From positions 3,410,001 through 3,474,000 of the forward strand of contig JAKULF010000005.1 in the NCBI GenBank assembly GCA_022661535.1: a DNA stretch of 64,000 nt, written 5' to 3'. Made by a program: the position numbers and the translations under genes. The notes under the pieces are model-generated. The model was not told the origin of the DNA and ran no database searches. It worked only from the letters and a program-made list of their open reading frames with translations. This DNA is from Eutypa lata (lineage: Eukaryota; Ascomycota; Sordariomycetes; Xylariales; Diatrypaceae). Positions 23,685 through 37,443 of the stretch are shown here, one piece after another (position 1 is the stretch's first letter; every line of letters begins with the position of its first letter).

Positions 23685-26436
23685 TCAGTCGTCATCCTCG
23701 CCTTCCTCTTCGTCCTGCTCAATTTCGAACTGCACCGGCATACCAAACTGCTTTCCCAGGACTTGCGTGATGACGAAATCGCTTGCCGGGGTTCGGACGA
23801 ATTCATGGAAGGCCTCGGCCGCCTTCTGGAGCGGTCTGCGGTCCGAAAAGCCGCCGTCCATCGTGCTGGCGGCCATGAAGATCCAACCGACAACGAAGGG
23901 AAGCTCGCTCTCACGCTCGAGGTAGGAAGGGGTGTAGAGTTGCCTTAGCACAGAATCGGACGACTCCTTGACCGCACGCAGGACCCTCCAGCACCAGCGG
24001 TGCATGTTCAGGTAAGGAAAGCTATTTAGTCGAAAACTAGTTAGTGTGACATCTTTCATCATATCTGGTAGGAAGTTCTATAACAGGGCGAGAAAGGTAG
24101 AACATAAATTTGATTTCTGTACTTACGCGAATTCTATAGTCTCGGCATGCAAGGCATAGAGAAGAGGTTTGATGAGTTGTTCGGGCGCCATTTGACCTCC
24201 GTCGGTAGCCTTCTTGTGCGGCCCTCGGCCTGACTCTCGTTGCAGGTTCTTTTTCTTCTTCAGTTTTTCGGCATCCTCAATCTGAGCTAGAGAAAAGGCA
24301 CCGTCCTCCCCCACTTCCCCTTCATTCTCGAACAAGCTGAGCTCGATTATCTGGTCCACATGTTCAGGAGTAAAGTCGAACCGCTCGCTGTTTTCGATGT
24401 ATCGTGCTTTGAACATGGATAGGACAGGTGATGCTGCTTTTAGGCCACGGGGGCCTGCCTTGGAGGCTAAGGGAGTGTTCTTTCGTCGACTTTTAGACAT
24501 GGCGGCAGCCGAAGTGCCCATCTGAAGACAAAACTTCTTGAAATAATCATCAGGCGTCTTCGGTTCCTCTCCTCCGACATAGAAACTAGCCTCCCCTAGA
24601 TTAGCATACACGACATCCATATCAGCCCAAGTACCCTTAAGTAACTTTTCGTGGCGCAGCGCGTTGTAAATGTGCTCGCAGGACTGAATAGATCCCCAGG
24701 CGTTAGCAACCGCAAAGCCGACTTCGTGATATCGATAGCGGAAATAATAGAGCACGAGGCCATTAATGACTGGGGACATCCGAAAGATGCGGTGGCTTTC
24801 CGTTGCGGGTGGTACAGCACCCTCATTCTGCCACACCCGTTCCTGGATCGCGCGTAGCGGGTCTGCACCAATCCATTTGATGCGATCCTGCAAGTCACGC
24901 ATCCAGCGATTGTTTGACTCAGGCCAATGGCTAATCTTCACATCGGCATGGAAGTTAAAGTGCGATTTGATATCGTTGTCCATTACGGTAGTGTGGTCGA
25001 CAAAGGTGCGGAAGGGACTTTGGATATCCTGGCCAAGCTCGTAGGTAATGTCGAGGAAGATCTGGGTGGCGAAGACTGCATAGAAAGGTATCTCCTTGGT
25101 TCTATCCAACTCCTCCATGCCACGCAAGAATTCATCCTTGACGGGCCACTGCTTGACTCTGCGGATAACCGTAAATAGTTCAGTGAAGAATGGCATTAGT
25201 AATGCACGGTCGTCTTCATACTTCTCCTTTCCGGTTTTGCGGGACCGGTTACTTGCTGGGTCGTAATGACCGAATATGCCTTCTTTGTAAAGCGGAAGCG
25301 TTCCGGGTTGGAGGACTTTAGCGAAGCCTTCAAGGAGCCGATAGGCCATGAGGTAAGTGCCATTTGCAATGTCGTAAGTTTTATAGTTGAAGTTGTCCTT
25401 ACTATCAGCGACCAGAATATCACCGAAATCCCAGCCCTTGAGCATGCACTGGAAAGCATAAAATCTCTCCAGCATAGTACCGACTCCACCATGTTCCTTC
25501 AGCAACGGCAGAATGTCTCCCATCATGTTCCTAACAAGGTCAATGGCAGTGTTAGTTGTGATAGCGGCTGCCACCAGGTCAAAGGCACCAAGCTTGTAAT
25601 TGGACCAAATCCATCGTATGTGGGCTCGGACCCGATTCATATCGTTGATCAGTGCCGACAATGCGAAGATGGCATCCTCAAAAGACGACATAGACTCGGC
25701 CTCGTAGATAACGTTGTCATCCTCGGTTTTGACCGGCCTCTTGATATCTGGCGCATCCAGGAACTCCTGGGAAGGCTCGTAGACAGCAAGACCGGCAAAC
25801 TGATTTCTCAGATTACTAGCTGCGGCAGATGAGGCCTCATCTTCGTCTTTGGGCGACGTAAACGGCTTTAAGACCTCACGAATCTTCTCCAACACTAACA
25901 TTTGAAGAGTATAAATGTATAAGTATCAACTGTATAGGGGAAAATCCCAGAACGGGGGCGAAGGATGGAAATAGAAGACGTTGCTTACCTCCAACAAAGT
26001 GTTGGTGTTTAGCATCTGAAGCTTCATTGAAAGCCTCGCCATGCTCTCCAAGTTTCGATCCAAAAGCGGAGCGAACAGAAATTACGCGATTAATAGTTGC
26101 TGTGAATGTATCCGGAACAGCCACAGTCTTTGCGGCGACATACTCGGCCAACGGGATAAAGTCCTTGATATTGATGGTATACTTGGGCTTTGCAGGGAGG
26201 GGAGGTTGGCTTGATGTTGCCGCCGCAGATGAAGCTGCCTGTTTCTTGGCTTGAGCACGTGCCTTGCCTTTGAGGCGGCCTGTGCCTGCTGTGTTACTTG
26301 TAGGGGCGGTAGTGGTGGCGGATGAGAGCTCGGAAGAGAAGCCCAAGGATTTGGCAGTCGATGCAAGCCATGTTGCTATAGAGTCGGTGTCTTGCTTGTA
26401 CTGCTGGTATGTACTGACCAGCGTTGAAGGTAACAT
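23685..26436 (-). CDS. DUF6604 domain protein
   Basis: 850 aa. Exons 26436-25989, 25894-24127, 24021-23685. The N terminus (LPSTLVSTYQQYKQDTDSI, then ATWLASTAKSLGF) is the opening of the fungal DUF6604 domain, an Ala/Lys-rich linker (about 65-90) follows, and then TINIKDFIPLAEYVAAK. The remaining 600 residues are mostly helical and close with an acidic tail (EQDEEEGEDDD). No signal peptide, membrane segment or catalytic motif is visible. Removing introns restores frame at both joins. For exon 3, a second acceptor a few codons upstream (TAG before TTTTCGAC) is also in frame; the downstream one is preferred because it lies 17 nt after a CTAAC branch point. The family has no assigned biochemical role that I know of. 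Confidence 0.8.
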
Positions 26437-26807
26437 TTTGGAGTATTCCTTTCTACGTAGATAATGTCGTGGTAGAGGTGATGTGGGGTAAAAGAGAGCC
26501 CGTTAATTCCCAGCGTGTCAGGTCTGGTTTATGGTGTGTGAAAACTAAAGATCTATACCTCAGGCATCATTTTTCTAGATGGCATAGAGGAGTGTCCTAG
26601 ACTTCCTATTCATCTACGCAACAATATGCATAAAGTAATAAAGGGTTAAGGAAGGTACATCTATGATCCTTTTAATATAATAGCATAACCCAGGGCGTCC
26701 AAGTATCTAGATCAACTGCAAGGACACGCACCACACAACTACAACTCCTACCACCGGCTCGATGCACCTTCAGGGATGTAGTGTGCCGGTGGGCTTATAA
26801 ATAAAAC
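26437..26807. other. intergenic, flank of AT island
   Basis: Upstream of the DUF6604 gene, of ordinary base composition until about 26790, then rising in A+T. Nothing recognisable. Confidence 0.5.
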
Positions 26808-26932
26808 TAAAAGTATCATAATAACAGAATAGGAATGGGGGTGTAATTGTGATTATATTTTCTAAGTGTTCCTATATTAAGTTAAATAATAAAAAAACTT
26901 ATTTAATAATTAAATTATATAATTTACTTATA
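26808..26932. repeat. left terminal direct repeat of the AT island
   Basis: Matches 37055-37176 in the same orientation. Shared blocks include CCTATATTAAG (left) against CCTTATATTAAG (right), followed by ACTTATTTAATAAT in both, and then left TATAATTTACTTATA against right CGTAACCCACCCATA, which differ only by C-to-T transitions. The outer half of this copy still has G-rich sequence (AATGGGGGTG) that is A-rich in the other copy. Confidence 0.65.
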
Positions 26933-29900
26933 CTTGGCCAGATTGCTCGTCGGCGATTATTACGTTAATAAAACGAAAAAAATAAAAATCAAAAATTTTT
27001 ATTAATTATATAATATATATAATTTTCGTAATTTATATTAATTTTAAGTAATTTTAATAATTTAATATTATTCGAATTTATTATTATTTTTAAAGTTTTA
27101 TTTTAATCGATTTATATAAAGATTAAAAGTTAATAATATTTAATTTATTAATAATCGACGAAAAATCGTAAAAATTTAAGTATTTTATAAAAGTTATTAC
27201 GATTTTTTTATATAAAAATAAAAACGAAATCAATTATTTAATATAATAAATATTAATTATAATATTTAATATTAATATAATTTTTTTAATAATTAAAAAG
27301 TTTATTTTTTTATTAAAGTTATTAATTCGTTTTTTAATAATTTTAACGATTTTATTTTAATTACAAAAAATAAACGTTTTAATTAATTAAATTTTAATAA
27401 AAGATTTTTTAATATTAACGATTTTTTTTTTTTAATATAACGGATTTCTTTTTTATCGTAACGGATTTTTTTTTTTATTTTTTAAGTTAAGTAATAAAAT
27501 TAATAATATTTTTATTAATTAAGTTTAATTTATTTAAATAATTTTTATTAATAATTTTTTATTAATTTACGAATACTTTTTAATTTGGTATTTTTTTACG
27601 TAACGTATTCGCTTAAAGATTTTAATAAATAATTATAAACTTTTCGTAATTAATATAATATTTACGAAATAAAATATTTAATTTTTTATATTTTACGATA
27701 ATAAAATCGTTAAATATTTTTTTAATAACTTATTAATTTTTAAAATTTCGGTTTTTTTTATATAAAATAATAACATCGTTAATTAATTTTTCGATTTTAT
27801 TTAATATTTAATTTACGTATAAATTTAATAAAATTATTCGATTTTTTAATTTTTTATATTTATATATTAAAATATTATTATTTTTAATTAAAATATTAAT
27901 ATTTTCAAATAATTAAAAAATCTTTTTTTCGTATTTATCGTTTAAAATAATAATATAAATACGAATCTTTTTTATAAATTTTTTTATTTTATCGATTAAA
28001 TTATTTATATTATCGTTAAATAATAATTTTTTATTATTTAAAAGTAATTTTAATTTTAATTTAATAATATAATTATTTAAATTTTATTATTTTTTTAAAA
28101 GTTTTTATAATTATAATATATTAAAATGATTTTTTAAAATAAAAATATTATTTATTATATTATTAACTTTATTAATTAATTTATTTAATGATTTTATTTA
28201 AATTTAATTTAAATTATTTTATTAATTTTAAACTTAATTATTAATTTTTAATTTTTAATTTAACATTAATTATAATTCGTATTTTTTTTAATATTTAAAA
28301 TTCGTAATAATTTTTAAAATTTTCGTATTAAGCTTTAAATATAAATAAAAAATTTTAATAAATATATTTAAAACTTTATATTTAAATAAATCGTTAACGA
28401 TTATTATTTTTTTAATAAAAAATACTTAAGTAATTTTCGTATTTTTAAGTTTTAAATATAATATATTTAATTATATATATTAATAAACTTTTTAATTTAT
28501 AAAAAAAAATATATTAAAGAAAAATATTACTTCGATATAAAAGTAACTTTTTATAAAAATTTATCGAAAATCGTATTTATAAATATTATTTTTTATTATA
28601 ATTTATATAATTATTAATAATTTTAATCGTATAAATTATTTAATTAAATTATAATATATAATTATTTAATTTTTATTTAATTATTATCGTTTTTTTTTAT
28701 TCGAATTAAAAGTAATTAAGTAAAAATCGATATAAATTATTAAATTATCTCGTTTAACTTAAATTTTAAAATCTTAAACTTTTCGAAATTTAATTTAAAA
28801 AATATTTTCGATATAATTAATTAAGTAATTTTTTTTAAATAATAATAATTTTTTATTTAAAGCTTTAAAACGAATAATATAAAATATAATTAATTAATTT
28901 ATATCGAAAATATAAAAAAAATTATCGTTAATTTTTTTTTTAATTAATTTAAAATATTAATATAAATAAAGTATAAATTTTAATATATATAATTTTTTTT
29001 AATTATTAAATATAATAATAATTTAAATTCGTTTTTCGTTATTTAAATAAATTATATTTATTTTAATAATAAAAATTACGATATTAATTCTTTTTAATTT
29101 CGTAAACGTTAATATTATTTTTTTAAAAAGCATTTTAAGTAATAAAATCGTTAAATTAATAAAAATTTTATAAATCTTAATTTTTACGATTTAAATAATT
29201 AATATTAATTATTTAAAAATTAAATATTTAAAAAATTAAAAATTAATTATTAAAAAAATAAAATTAAAAAAAATTAATTAAAAAAAAGAAAATTATAAAA
29301 AGTTAAATTATTAAAAAAATTATTAAAAATAAATTAATTATTAAATAAAATTAATAAAATAAACGCGTTAATAATAATATAAAAAAATATATAATTTTTA
29401 AAAAATACCTTTTTATATATTAATTATTTATTTTTTTAAATTTTTTTAATAATATTAAATAAAAATTAATAAAATAATTATAAAAAAATAATAATAATAT
29501 AAAAAAATATAATTAAAAAACTTTAATATTTATCATTTCGATTTTTCATTTATCGTTTTCATTTTTTAATTAAAAATTATCCTTTAACTTTTTAATTTAA
29601 AACTTAAAGTTAATTTTTTTTTTTTTTTATTTAAATATAAAATATTTAAATTCATCGTTTTTATTAATATTTTTTTTATTCGTTTTATAATCGTACTTTT
29701 TCGTTAATATATAATATTAAATAAAATATTTTATTTAAAATATTTAAAATTATTAATATAAATTTTACGAAATTTATTTTTTTTAATAAAATTAATAATT
29801 TTTATTAAAATATTAAATATAACTTAATATATCTTTAATAATTCGATTTAAATAAATAATAATTTTAAAATTTTAAAATCGTTATTTAAATTAAACTTAA

Positions 29901-32900
29901 ATTTATTTTTTCGAAATTATTATATTCGTTAATTTCGATTTTTAATATATTTTTATATTTAATCTTTTTTTTAATATTTATATATAATATTTAAACTTTA
30001 ATATATATTTTTATTTATTAAAAATCTTTATATCGTTAATTTATATTTTTCTTATTAATTAATATATTTTTCTTTTTTATTAAATTTATTAATAATAATT
30101 ATTAAATCGTTGTAATTTAAAATCTTAATTATAAATTTTATTTTTTAATTAAATATAACTTATAAAAATAACAAATTATAATTTTTTATTATTCGTAAAT
30201 TAATTTTAATAAATATTTTAAATAAAGCATTAAATTATCGATTTAATTTTTCGTATTTAATATTAAATACTTATTTATATAATTAAATAATAATTAATTT
30301 AATTATCTTTTTAATTATCTCGTAAAATTATTTTAAATAAACCGAATTATAAATAAATTTTAATCCTTAATAATTAAAAAATACTTTAATTAAAAAATAT
30401 TTAAAATAATTATTATTATTAATATATATTTATTAAAAATATTTAAAAATATTATATAAAAATTCTTAAAACTTAAAAACGTTAAATTAAAATGCTTTAT
30501 TAATTATTACTTTAAATACAAATCGAATAAAATAATTAATTATTATTAATATATATTTAACTTTATTTATTTTAACAAAAATAATAAAATTTATAAAATT
30601 TATATTAATTAAATTTTATAACTTCATCGAAACTATTCGTTTTAATTTAATAATTAAAAAAAGTTTCGATTTAATTTCGTTATATATATAACAACGTCGA
30701 TAATACTTAATAATATTTAAATATTATATAAATTATTAAAAATTATAAATTAAATTTTTTAAAATAATTATTATAATATAATAATTATACTTATTATATA
30801 TTTATAAAAAAACTAAATTAATTTTATTAAATAAAATATATTTTATTATATTATTATTATTTTTTAATCAAAATAAAAAATTATTAATAATACGATATTT
30901 AATTATATTTTTAACGAATAAACATCGTTAATTAATAATAAATTATTTAACGAATTTAAATTTTAAAATTAAATAATAAATTAAATTATTATATTATTTA
31001 ATCTTTATATATAACTTTATAAATAACTTAAAAATTCGTTTAATCTTTATTATATTAATTATAAAACTATTATTATTTAATAATTCGAAAAAAAATAATA
31101 TATAAATCGATTAAAAATTAAATTAATTAAAAAACCTTTTTTAAATTTATTTTATAATCGATATAATAAAAAAAAATTTTTTAATATCGAATTTAATAAT
31201 TAATTAATAAATAAATTTAATTAATTTCGAAAATTCGTTTATAATTTTAATAATTTTAATAATATTTAATTTATAATAAATAATAAATTAATATTTATTT
31301 AATTTTTCGATTTAAATAAAAATTCTTTTATATATATTTACTTTTATATTAAACATTTAAAAAAGATTTAAATAATTGATATATAATATAATAAAATAAA
31401 ATAATTTAATTATTATTTATTTATATTTAATAAAACATTTTATAATCTTTAAGGTTTTTCTTTTTTTAATAATATATTTAATCTTTACGTTTAAAAACTT
31501 AAATAAAAAAAACATTAAAATATTAATTAAAAACATTAATATATTTATTATAACGGTTTTTATTAATTAATTAATAAATTAAAAAAAAATTTTTCCCGTT
31601 TTTATTAACAATATATTAATCGTTAAATAATATTATTAATTAATATTTAAATTTTTAAAAACTCGCTTTTAAATTTTATAATATATAATAATAAATACTT
31701 ATTTTTAAACTTTTTTTTAAAAAAAAAGTTTTAAAATAACCTTTTATTACATTAATTTTTTCTTAAAAAAAATCTTTTTTTAAATAAACTTAATATAAAC
31801 GTTTTTAAAAATTTTAATAAAATTTATATAATTAAATATATAAATACGTAAATAAAAAATTAAATAAAAAAAATTTTTTAATTCCTTTTAATTTTTAAAA
31901 TAATTTTTAATTAAAAACTAATTTTTAAATCAATTTTAATATTTACTTAATAATTAAATTTTTCCTTAAAAAAATTTAAATTTTAAAACTTTAATTAAAT
32001 TTATAAATAAAAAAATTTTCTTAAATATTATATTAATAAATATAAAATTTAAACGAAAAAAATAATAACAATAAAAAAAATTAAACATTTTATTAAAACT
32101 TTTAACGAAAATATTATAATCGTTAATAAATACGTTAAAAAAAATACTTTAATCGAAATAATAATTTATTAATATAAATAATATTAATTTTTAAATTTTC
32201 GTTTTATTAAATAATAATTATTTTTTAAATTTTAAATTACTTAAAATATAATACGTATACGTTAATTTAATTATTTCTTACGACATTTAAATATTAAATC
32301 ATTAATTATTAAAATTAATAAATAAAATCTTAAATTAATTAATTTTTTAAATATTAATTAATTAATATTTATAAAAAACATTATTTTAATTAAAAATTTT
32401 ATATTTCCTTTAAAATAAAATATTAAATACATTATTTTAATTATAAACTAATCATTAAAATTTAATTATAACGAAATTAATTAATTTATAATTTTAAACA
32501 ATTTAACGATTTTTATTTTTCTTTAACGAAAATTAAAAATATATATTTTATTTATTTAACTTTAAATATATAAATTTAACTTTTTTTATTTAAAAATAAA
32601 CTTTATTAATAAATTTTCTTTTATTAAAAATATATTTAAATTATTTTAATTAAAAAAACTTAATGTTTTTATTAATAATAATAAAATGCTTAATTAAATT
32701 TATACTTTAAATATCGTTAAACGATTCGATAAAATAATCGTATTAAATATAATATAATCGTTTAATTAAAGCTTATTTTTTTAATATATTTATTATTAAT
32801 TTAATAATAATTTTAAATTTATTAAATTAATCGTTAATTATAAATTAAAAATTATTTAATAAAAATTTTTATTATAATCTTCGATTTATAATTAATCGTT

Positions 32901-35900
32901 TCGAATTTATTTAAATTATAATTTAAAATTAAAAAATTATAATAAAAAATTTAATAATAACTTTATAAAAATAAATTTATAACTTTAATTTATATAAATT
33001 TAAATTTATATTAATTATACGTAATATTTCCTTTTCGTTTTTTAAATAAAATTCAAAACTTTCTTTAAAGCTTTTATTATATAATATAATATTAAAAATT
33101 AATATTTTATTATTAATATCGTTTAAAATTAAATTAATTTTATTTTAATTATTAATAATATTTATAAAAAAACATAATAATATAAAAAATAAATTTATTA
33201 TTAATTTCGTTTAATATAAAATTTTTAAATCTTAAGTAAAATAATTAAAATTATAATATATAATATAAAAAATAAAAAATAAAAATAAATTATTATTAAA
33301 AAAAATCATTAACGTTTTTTTTATTAATAATTTCGATTTTAAATTAAAAAAAATAATTAAGAAAAATTTATTAAATTTATTTTTTAATATATAAAAAAAA
33401 AATATTTAAATAAATATTTAAATTTAATCGTTAATATTTAAATATAAATTAAAGATTTAATTTATAATTTATAAATTCGTTTTTAATAAACTTCGTTTAA
33501 TAAAAATAAACGTAATAAAAATAATAATATAATAATTTATTTTTTTTTTAAATTAAAAAATTAAAAGTAAAAAATTAACGATATAAAAAAATCCGAAATA
33601 ATAATAATAAATTTAATAAATATAACTCGTTTTAATTAAACTTAAATAATAATATTATAAATTATAAAATTATAATTTATAAAAGCTTAACTTTATTTTA
33701 AACTTCTTTTTAATTTTTTAATTAAATTTAACGTTTTTAATTTTATATAATAATATATTTAACGATATTAAATAATTTCTTTATTAACTTACGATAATAT
33801 TTAATTTCTTTTTTAAAATTTAAATTGTTATTATTTAAAAAATCATTATTTTTTACGTTAAATAATTTTAAGTTTATATTTTTTATAAAAATTAATCGAA
33901 TTATCTTTTTATAAATTAATTTTCTTTTTATCGAAATTAAATTAATCGTAATCGTAAATTTTATTAAAAAAGTATAAAATTATTTATTAATTTTAATAAA
34001 AATAAAGTATTTAATTTTAAAATTAATATTAATAAAATTTCGTTTTAATTAATCTTTATTTAATAATAAATCGTAAAACTTATTTATATTTATAATAAAA
34101 ACTTTAATTATTAATAAAATTTCATTAATAATAAAAAAAAAAATTACGTAATAATTAATTAAAAAAATATTATTATTAATTATTTTTAATTTATATTTCT
34201 TTTAAAATTTAAACTTTTTAAATCTTAATTTAATAATAATATTAAAATTAATTAACTTTAATAAAAATTTATAATTAATAAAACATTTACGTATAAATAT
34301 ATCGTTTACTTTTTTATTAATAAATTCGAAAAAAATTTAATTATTATTATTTTTAATTTAATTAATAAAATTAAACTTATTTATATTAATATATATATAA
34401 ATAAAATATAATATAAATATTAAAAAACGATATTTTAATAATATTTTAAACTTATATTTTTTCGTAAATAATTTAAGTTATTTATTAAATTAAGCCTTTA
34501 TAATCGAGTTTTAATTTAAAAACTATTTTTAAATAATATTCGAAAAAAAAGTTATACGAAATAAATTATTTATATCGATTTAATCTTTAACGTAATTCTT
34601 ATATATATAAATTAAAACTATATCGTTTTATTTTTATATATACGAAATTTAACATTTATTAAATATTATATAAAATTACTTATATTTATAAAATTAAAAT
34701 TAAAAAGATTAATTTTTTTTAATTTAAATAATAATTTATAAAAATTTATAAAATTATATTAAAATTTAATTAATAAATTAAATAAAAAAAATCATTAATT
34801 TAAAATAAACTTTCGTTAAAATATACCTTTATTTTTATTAACATTTATATATAAAAAAAATATTATAAATTAAATTTTTTATATAAACTTAATAATAAAA
34901 AAAAATAATAATTCTTTAATAATACTTAATAATTTTTTATTTAAATCATTTATATATTTATTTAAATTAAAAAGTTTTTATAACTTTTTCTTAATTATAT
35001 AATTAATTTTTATATTAATAAATTTTAATATTTTTTTAAATTTTAATAACTTTAAAATTAATTTATTATAATTATAAATATTTTAAATTTAACGAATAAT
35101 TTAAAATAATTAATTTAAATATAAATAATTAAAAAATATATATTCTTTATAATTATAATTATAATATACGAAAATAAAACATACTTTATTTTTATAATTA
35201 TTAAAATTACGTTAAACTTATTAAGCAAAAAAAACAATTATATTTTTTTAATTAAAAAAACTTAAACTTTATTAATCGTCGTTTTATTTACTTCGTTAAT
35301 TAATTTATTATACTTATACACTTATTAAAAATATTTATATCGAATATATTTATTATAATAATTAATATATTTATTCGTTATATTAAATATTTAAAATAAA
35401 TATAAATTTAAAAGTTTTTAATAATAAAATAACCGAAGTTTAAAATTATTAATTTTTTTATATAATTAAAACTATTTCATTTTCTTTTATTTTTTTAATT
35501 ATTATTTTTAATTTATAAATCGTATTTTTAATCGTTAATTTAATTTCTTTAATATATCTTTTAACTTTATTAATAAAATTATTTTTTTAATTTAATATTA
35601 TTTTATAAAAAATAATAATATCTTTTATATTATAAAACGTATAACGTTTATTTATTTCATTAATATCGTTAATTTTATCTTTAATAAATAAGCGATTAAT
35701 AATTTTATTTTATAAAATCTTATCTTTATAATTTTTATTTAAATATATATATTTATATATTTAATTTCGAAACTTTATTAATTAACGATCGTTAACTTTT
35801 TAAAAAAGCTTATTAATTTACTTTATAAAAATAAAAAGCTTTTTTTTTAATTAACGTTTAAAATTATTAATCTTTAAAGTAAATTTAATATCGTTCGTTT

Positions 35901-37054
35901 TTATTTAAATAAAAAATTTCTTATTAAAGTTAAATTTTAAAGAATTATATTTTATTCGTTTAAATTCGAGAAATTATAAATATTAAAATTTCGCATTACT
36001 TCGCAAATTATTTTTAAATAAAAAACGAAATTTAATTTTTTTAATTTCTTTTTTTATCGTAAAATTTAATTCCTTTATATATAACTTTAAATTATTAATA
36101 TACTTTTTAAAAAATTTCTTTAAAAATCTTTTAAATATAAATTAATTCAATTTAATAACAAATAATTTAAAAATTAATAAAATATTATTAAAAGTTAATA
36201 TAAAAATTAATAAAATTATCGATTCGAAAATTAATTTTAAAAAATTAATAAATTAAATCGTCGATTTAAAAATAATTAAAATACTTTCGTATTTTTTAAT
36301 TATTTATATAAACTTTTTAATCTTAATTAAATACTTTAAAATAATATATAATACTTCGGTTAAAATCGTTTTAAATTTAAAATCTACGACGAAAGTTATA
36401 ATATATATAATAAAAAAAAAATAATTTATAAAATTACTTAAATAATTAACAATTCGATTTATAATAATTAATAATTATAATTTTCTTTAATTAAAAAATA
36501 AAAAGCATTAAATTATTTTAATAAAAATAAAATAAATAATAATATAAAACAAATAAATAAAAGTTTTTAAAAACGATTATATCGATTTAATATATAAATA
36601 AAACAAAAAGTATTATACGAACTTAAAATAATATAAATTAATATCGAAAAAAAAAAACTTAAATTAAAAATTTAATTTTTATTTATAATAAATGCGTTTT
36701 ATTTTAAAAAAAAAAAATTTTCTTAATTTTTTTTCGTTTTTTTAAATCGTAATAATTAAATATATAAATAATTTTTAATTATTATAAAACAATAAATCTT
36801 TTAATAAAAAAATAAAAAAATAAATAAATATAATTTTTAATTAATTTAAAATATAAATTAATTTAATTAATTAAAAAAATTATATAAAATTAAAAAATTT
36901 AATACGAAAATAAAAACGATAATTTTAATACTTTTTTAAATAATTAAAGAATAATTAAAATATAAATATTTTATTTAATTTTTAAATAATAAAATAAATT
37001 CTTAAAGCGATTTATAAGATTTAATTATTTAAATTTTACTTTTATATATTAATG

Positions 37055-37176
37055 AAAATATTATAATAATAAAATAAAAATAAAGATATAATTATAATTA
37101 TATTCTTTAAATGTCCTTATATTAAGCTAAGTAATGAAGAGACTTATTTAATAATCAAATTACGTAACCCACCCAT
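37055..37176. repeat. right terminal direct repeat of the AT island
   Basis: Counterpart of 26808-26932. Here the inner half is AT-only and the outer half (AAGCTAAGTAATGAAGAG and TTACGTAACCCACCC) keeps its C and G. Target-site duplications could not be fixed by eye. Confidence 0.65.
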
Positions 37177-37443
37177 AAAACCGTCATTAACTTCCATAGC
37201 TAAATAATGGTTAACCAAAACATGTTAGCCGTGATACTGCTTTATAAACCCTAAAGCGCGACATACTTACCTCTAAAGACACTAAACTAACAGGGGATTA
37301 ACCTTGTATAGACCACTAGTCTATTGTACCTACATGTACCTAGGTACCTACATGTGTCAAATGATAGTACTTGTTACTAGACCTAGAGACCTCTCCGGAA
37401 TTTGTTTGGTCTTCTGTTTAGTACAATTGCTCCATCAACGACC

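Larger units (their letters stand above)
26808..37176. mobile_element. RIP-degenerated repeat element (AT island), probably a dead LTR-type transposon
   Basis: About 10.3 kb that is almost entirely A and T. No open frame of useful length exists in any frame. The few remaining C and G lie mainly in CpG, CpT and ApG; CpA and TpG are nearly gone, which is the expected product of repeat-induced point mutation acting on both strands. The island starts and ends with direct repeats (26808-26932 and 37055-37176) that differ mostly by C/T and G/A changes. Size and terminal direct repeats fit an LTR retrotransposon, but no gag-pol residue pattern can be recovered by eye, so the class is unproven. Base composition changes sharply at both ends, as expected for RIP confined to one duplicated unit. 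Confidence 0.75.

Noticed and set aside
1..26436. A secondary-metabolite gene cluster uniting monooxygenase, BBE-like oxidase and P450
   Set aside because: No backbone synthase (PKS, NRPS, terpene cyclase, DMATS) is present and the oxidoreductases are 5-8 kb apart with unrelated genes and relics between.
26940..37050. CRISPR-like or mitochondrial-DNA-like origin for the AT-rich block
   Set aside because: No regular repeat-spacer pattern and no intact mitochondrial genes or introns; the CpA/TpG loss points to RIP instead.
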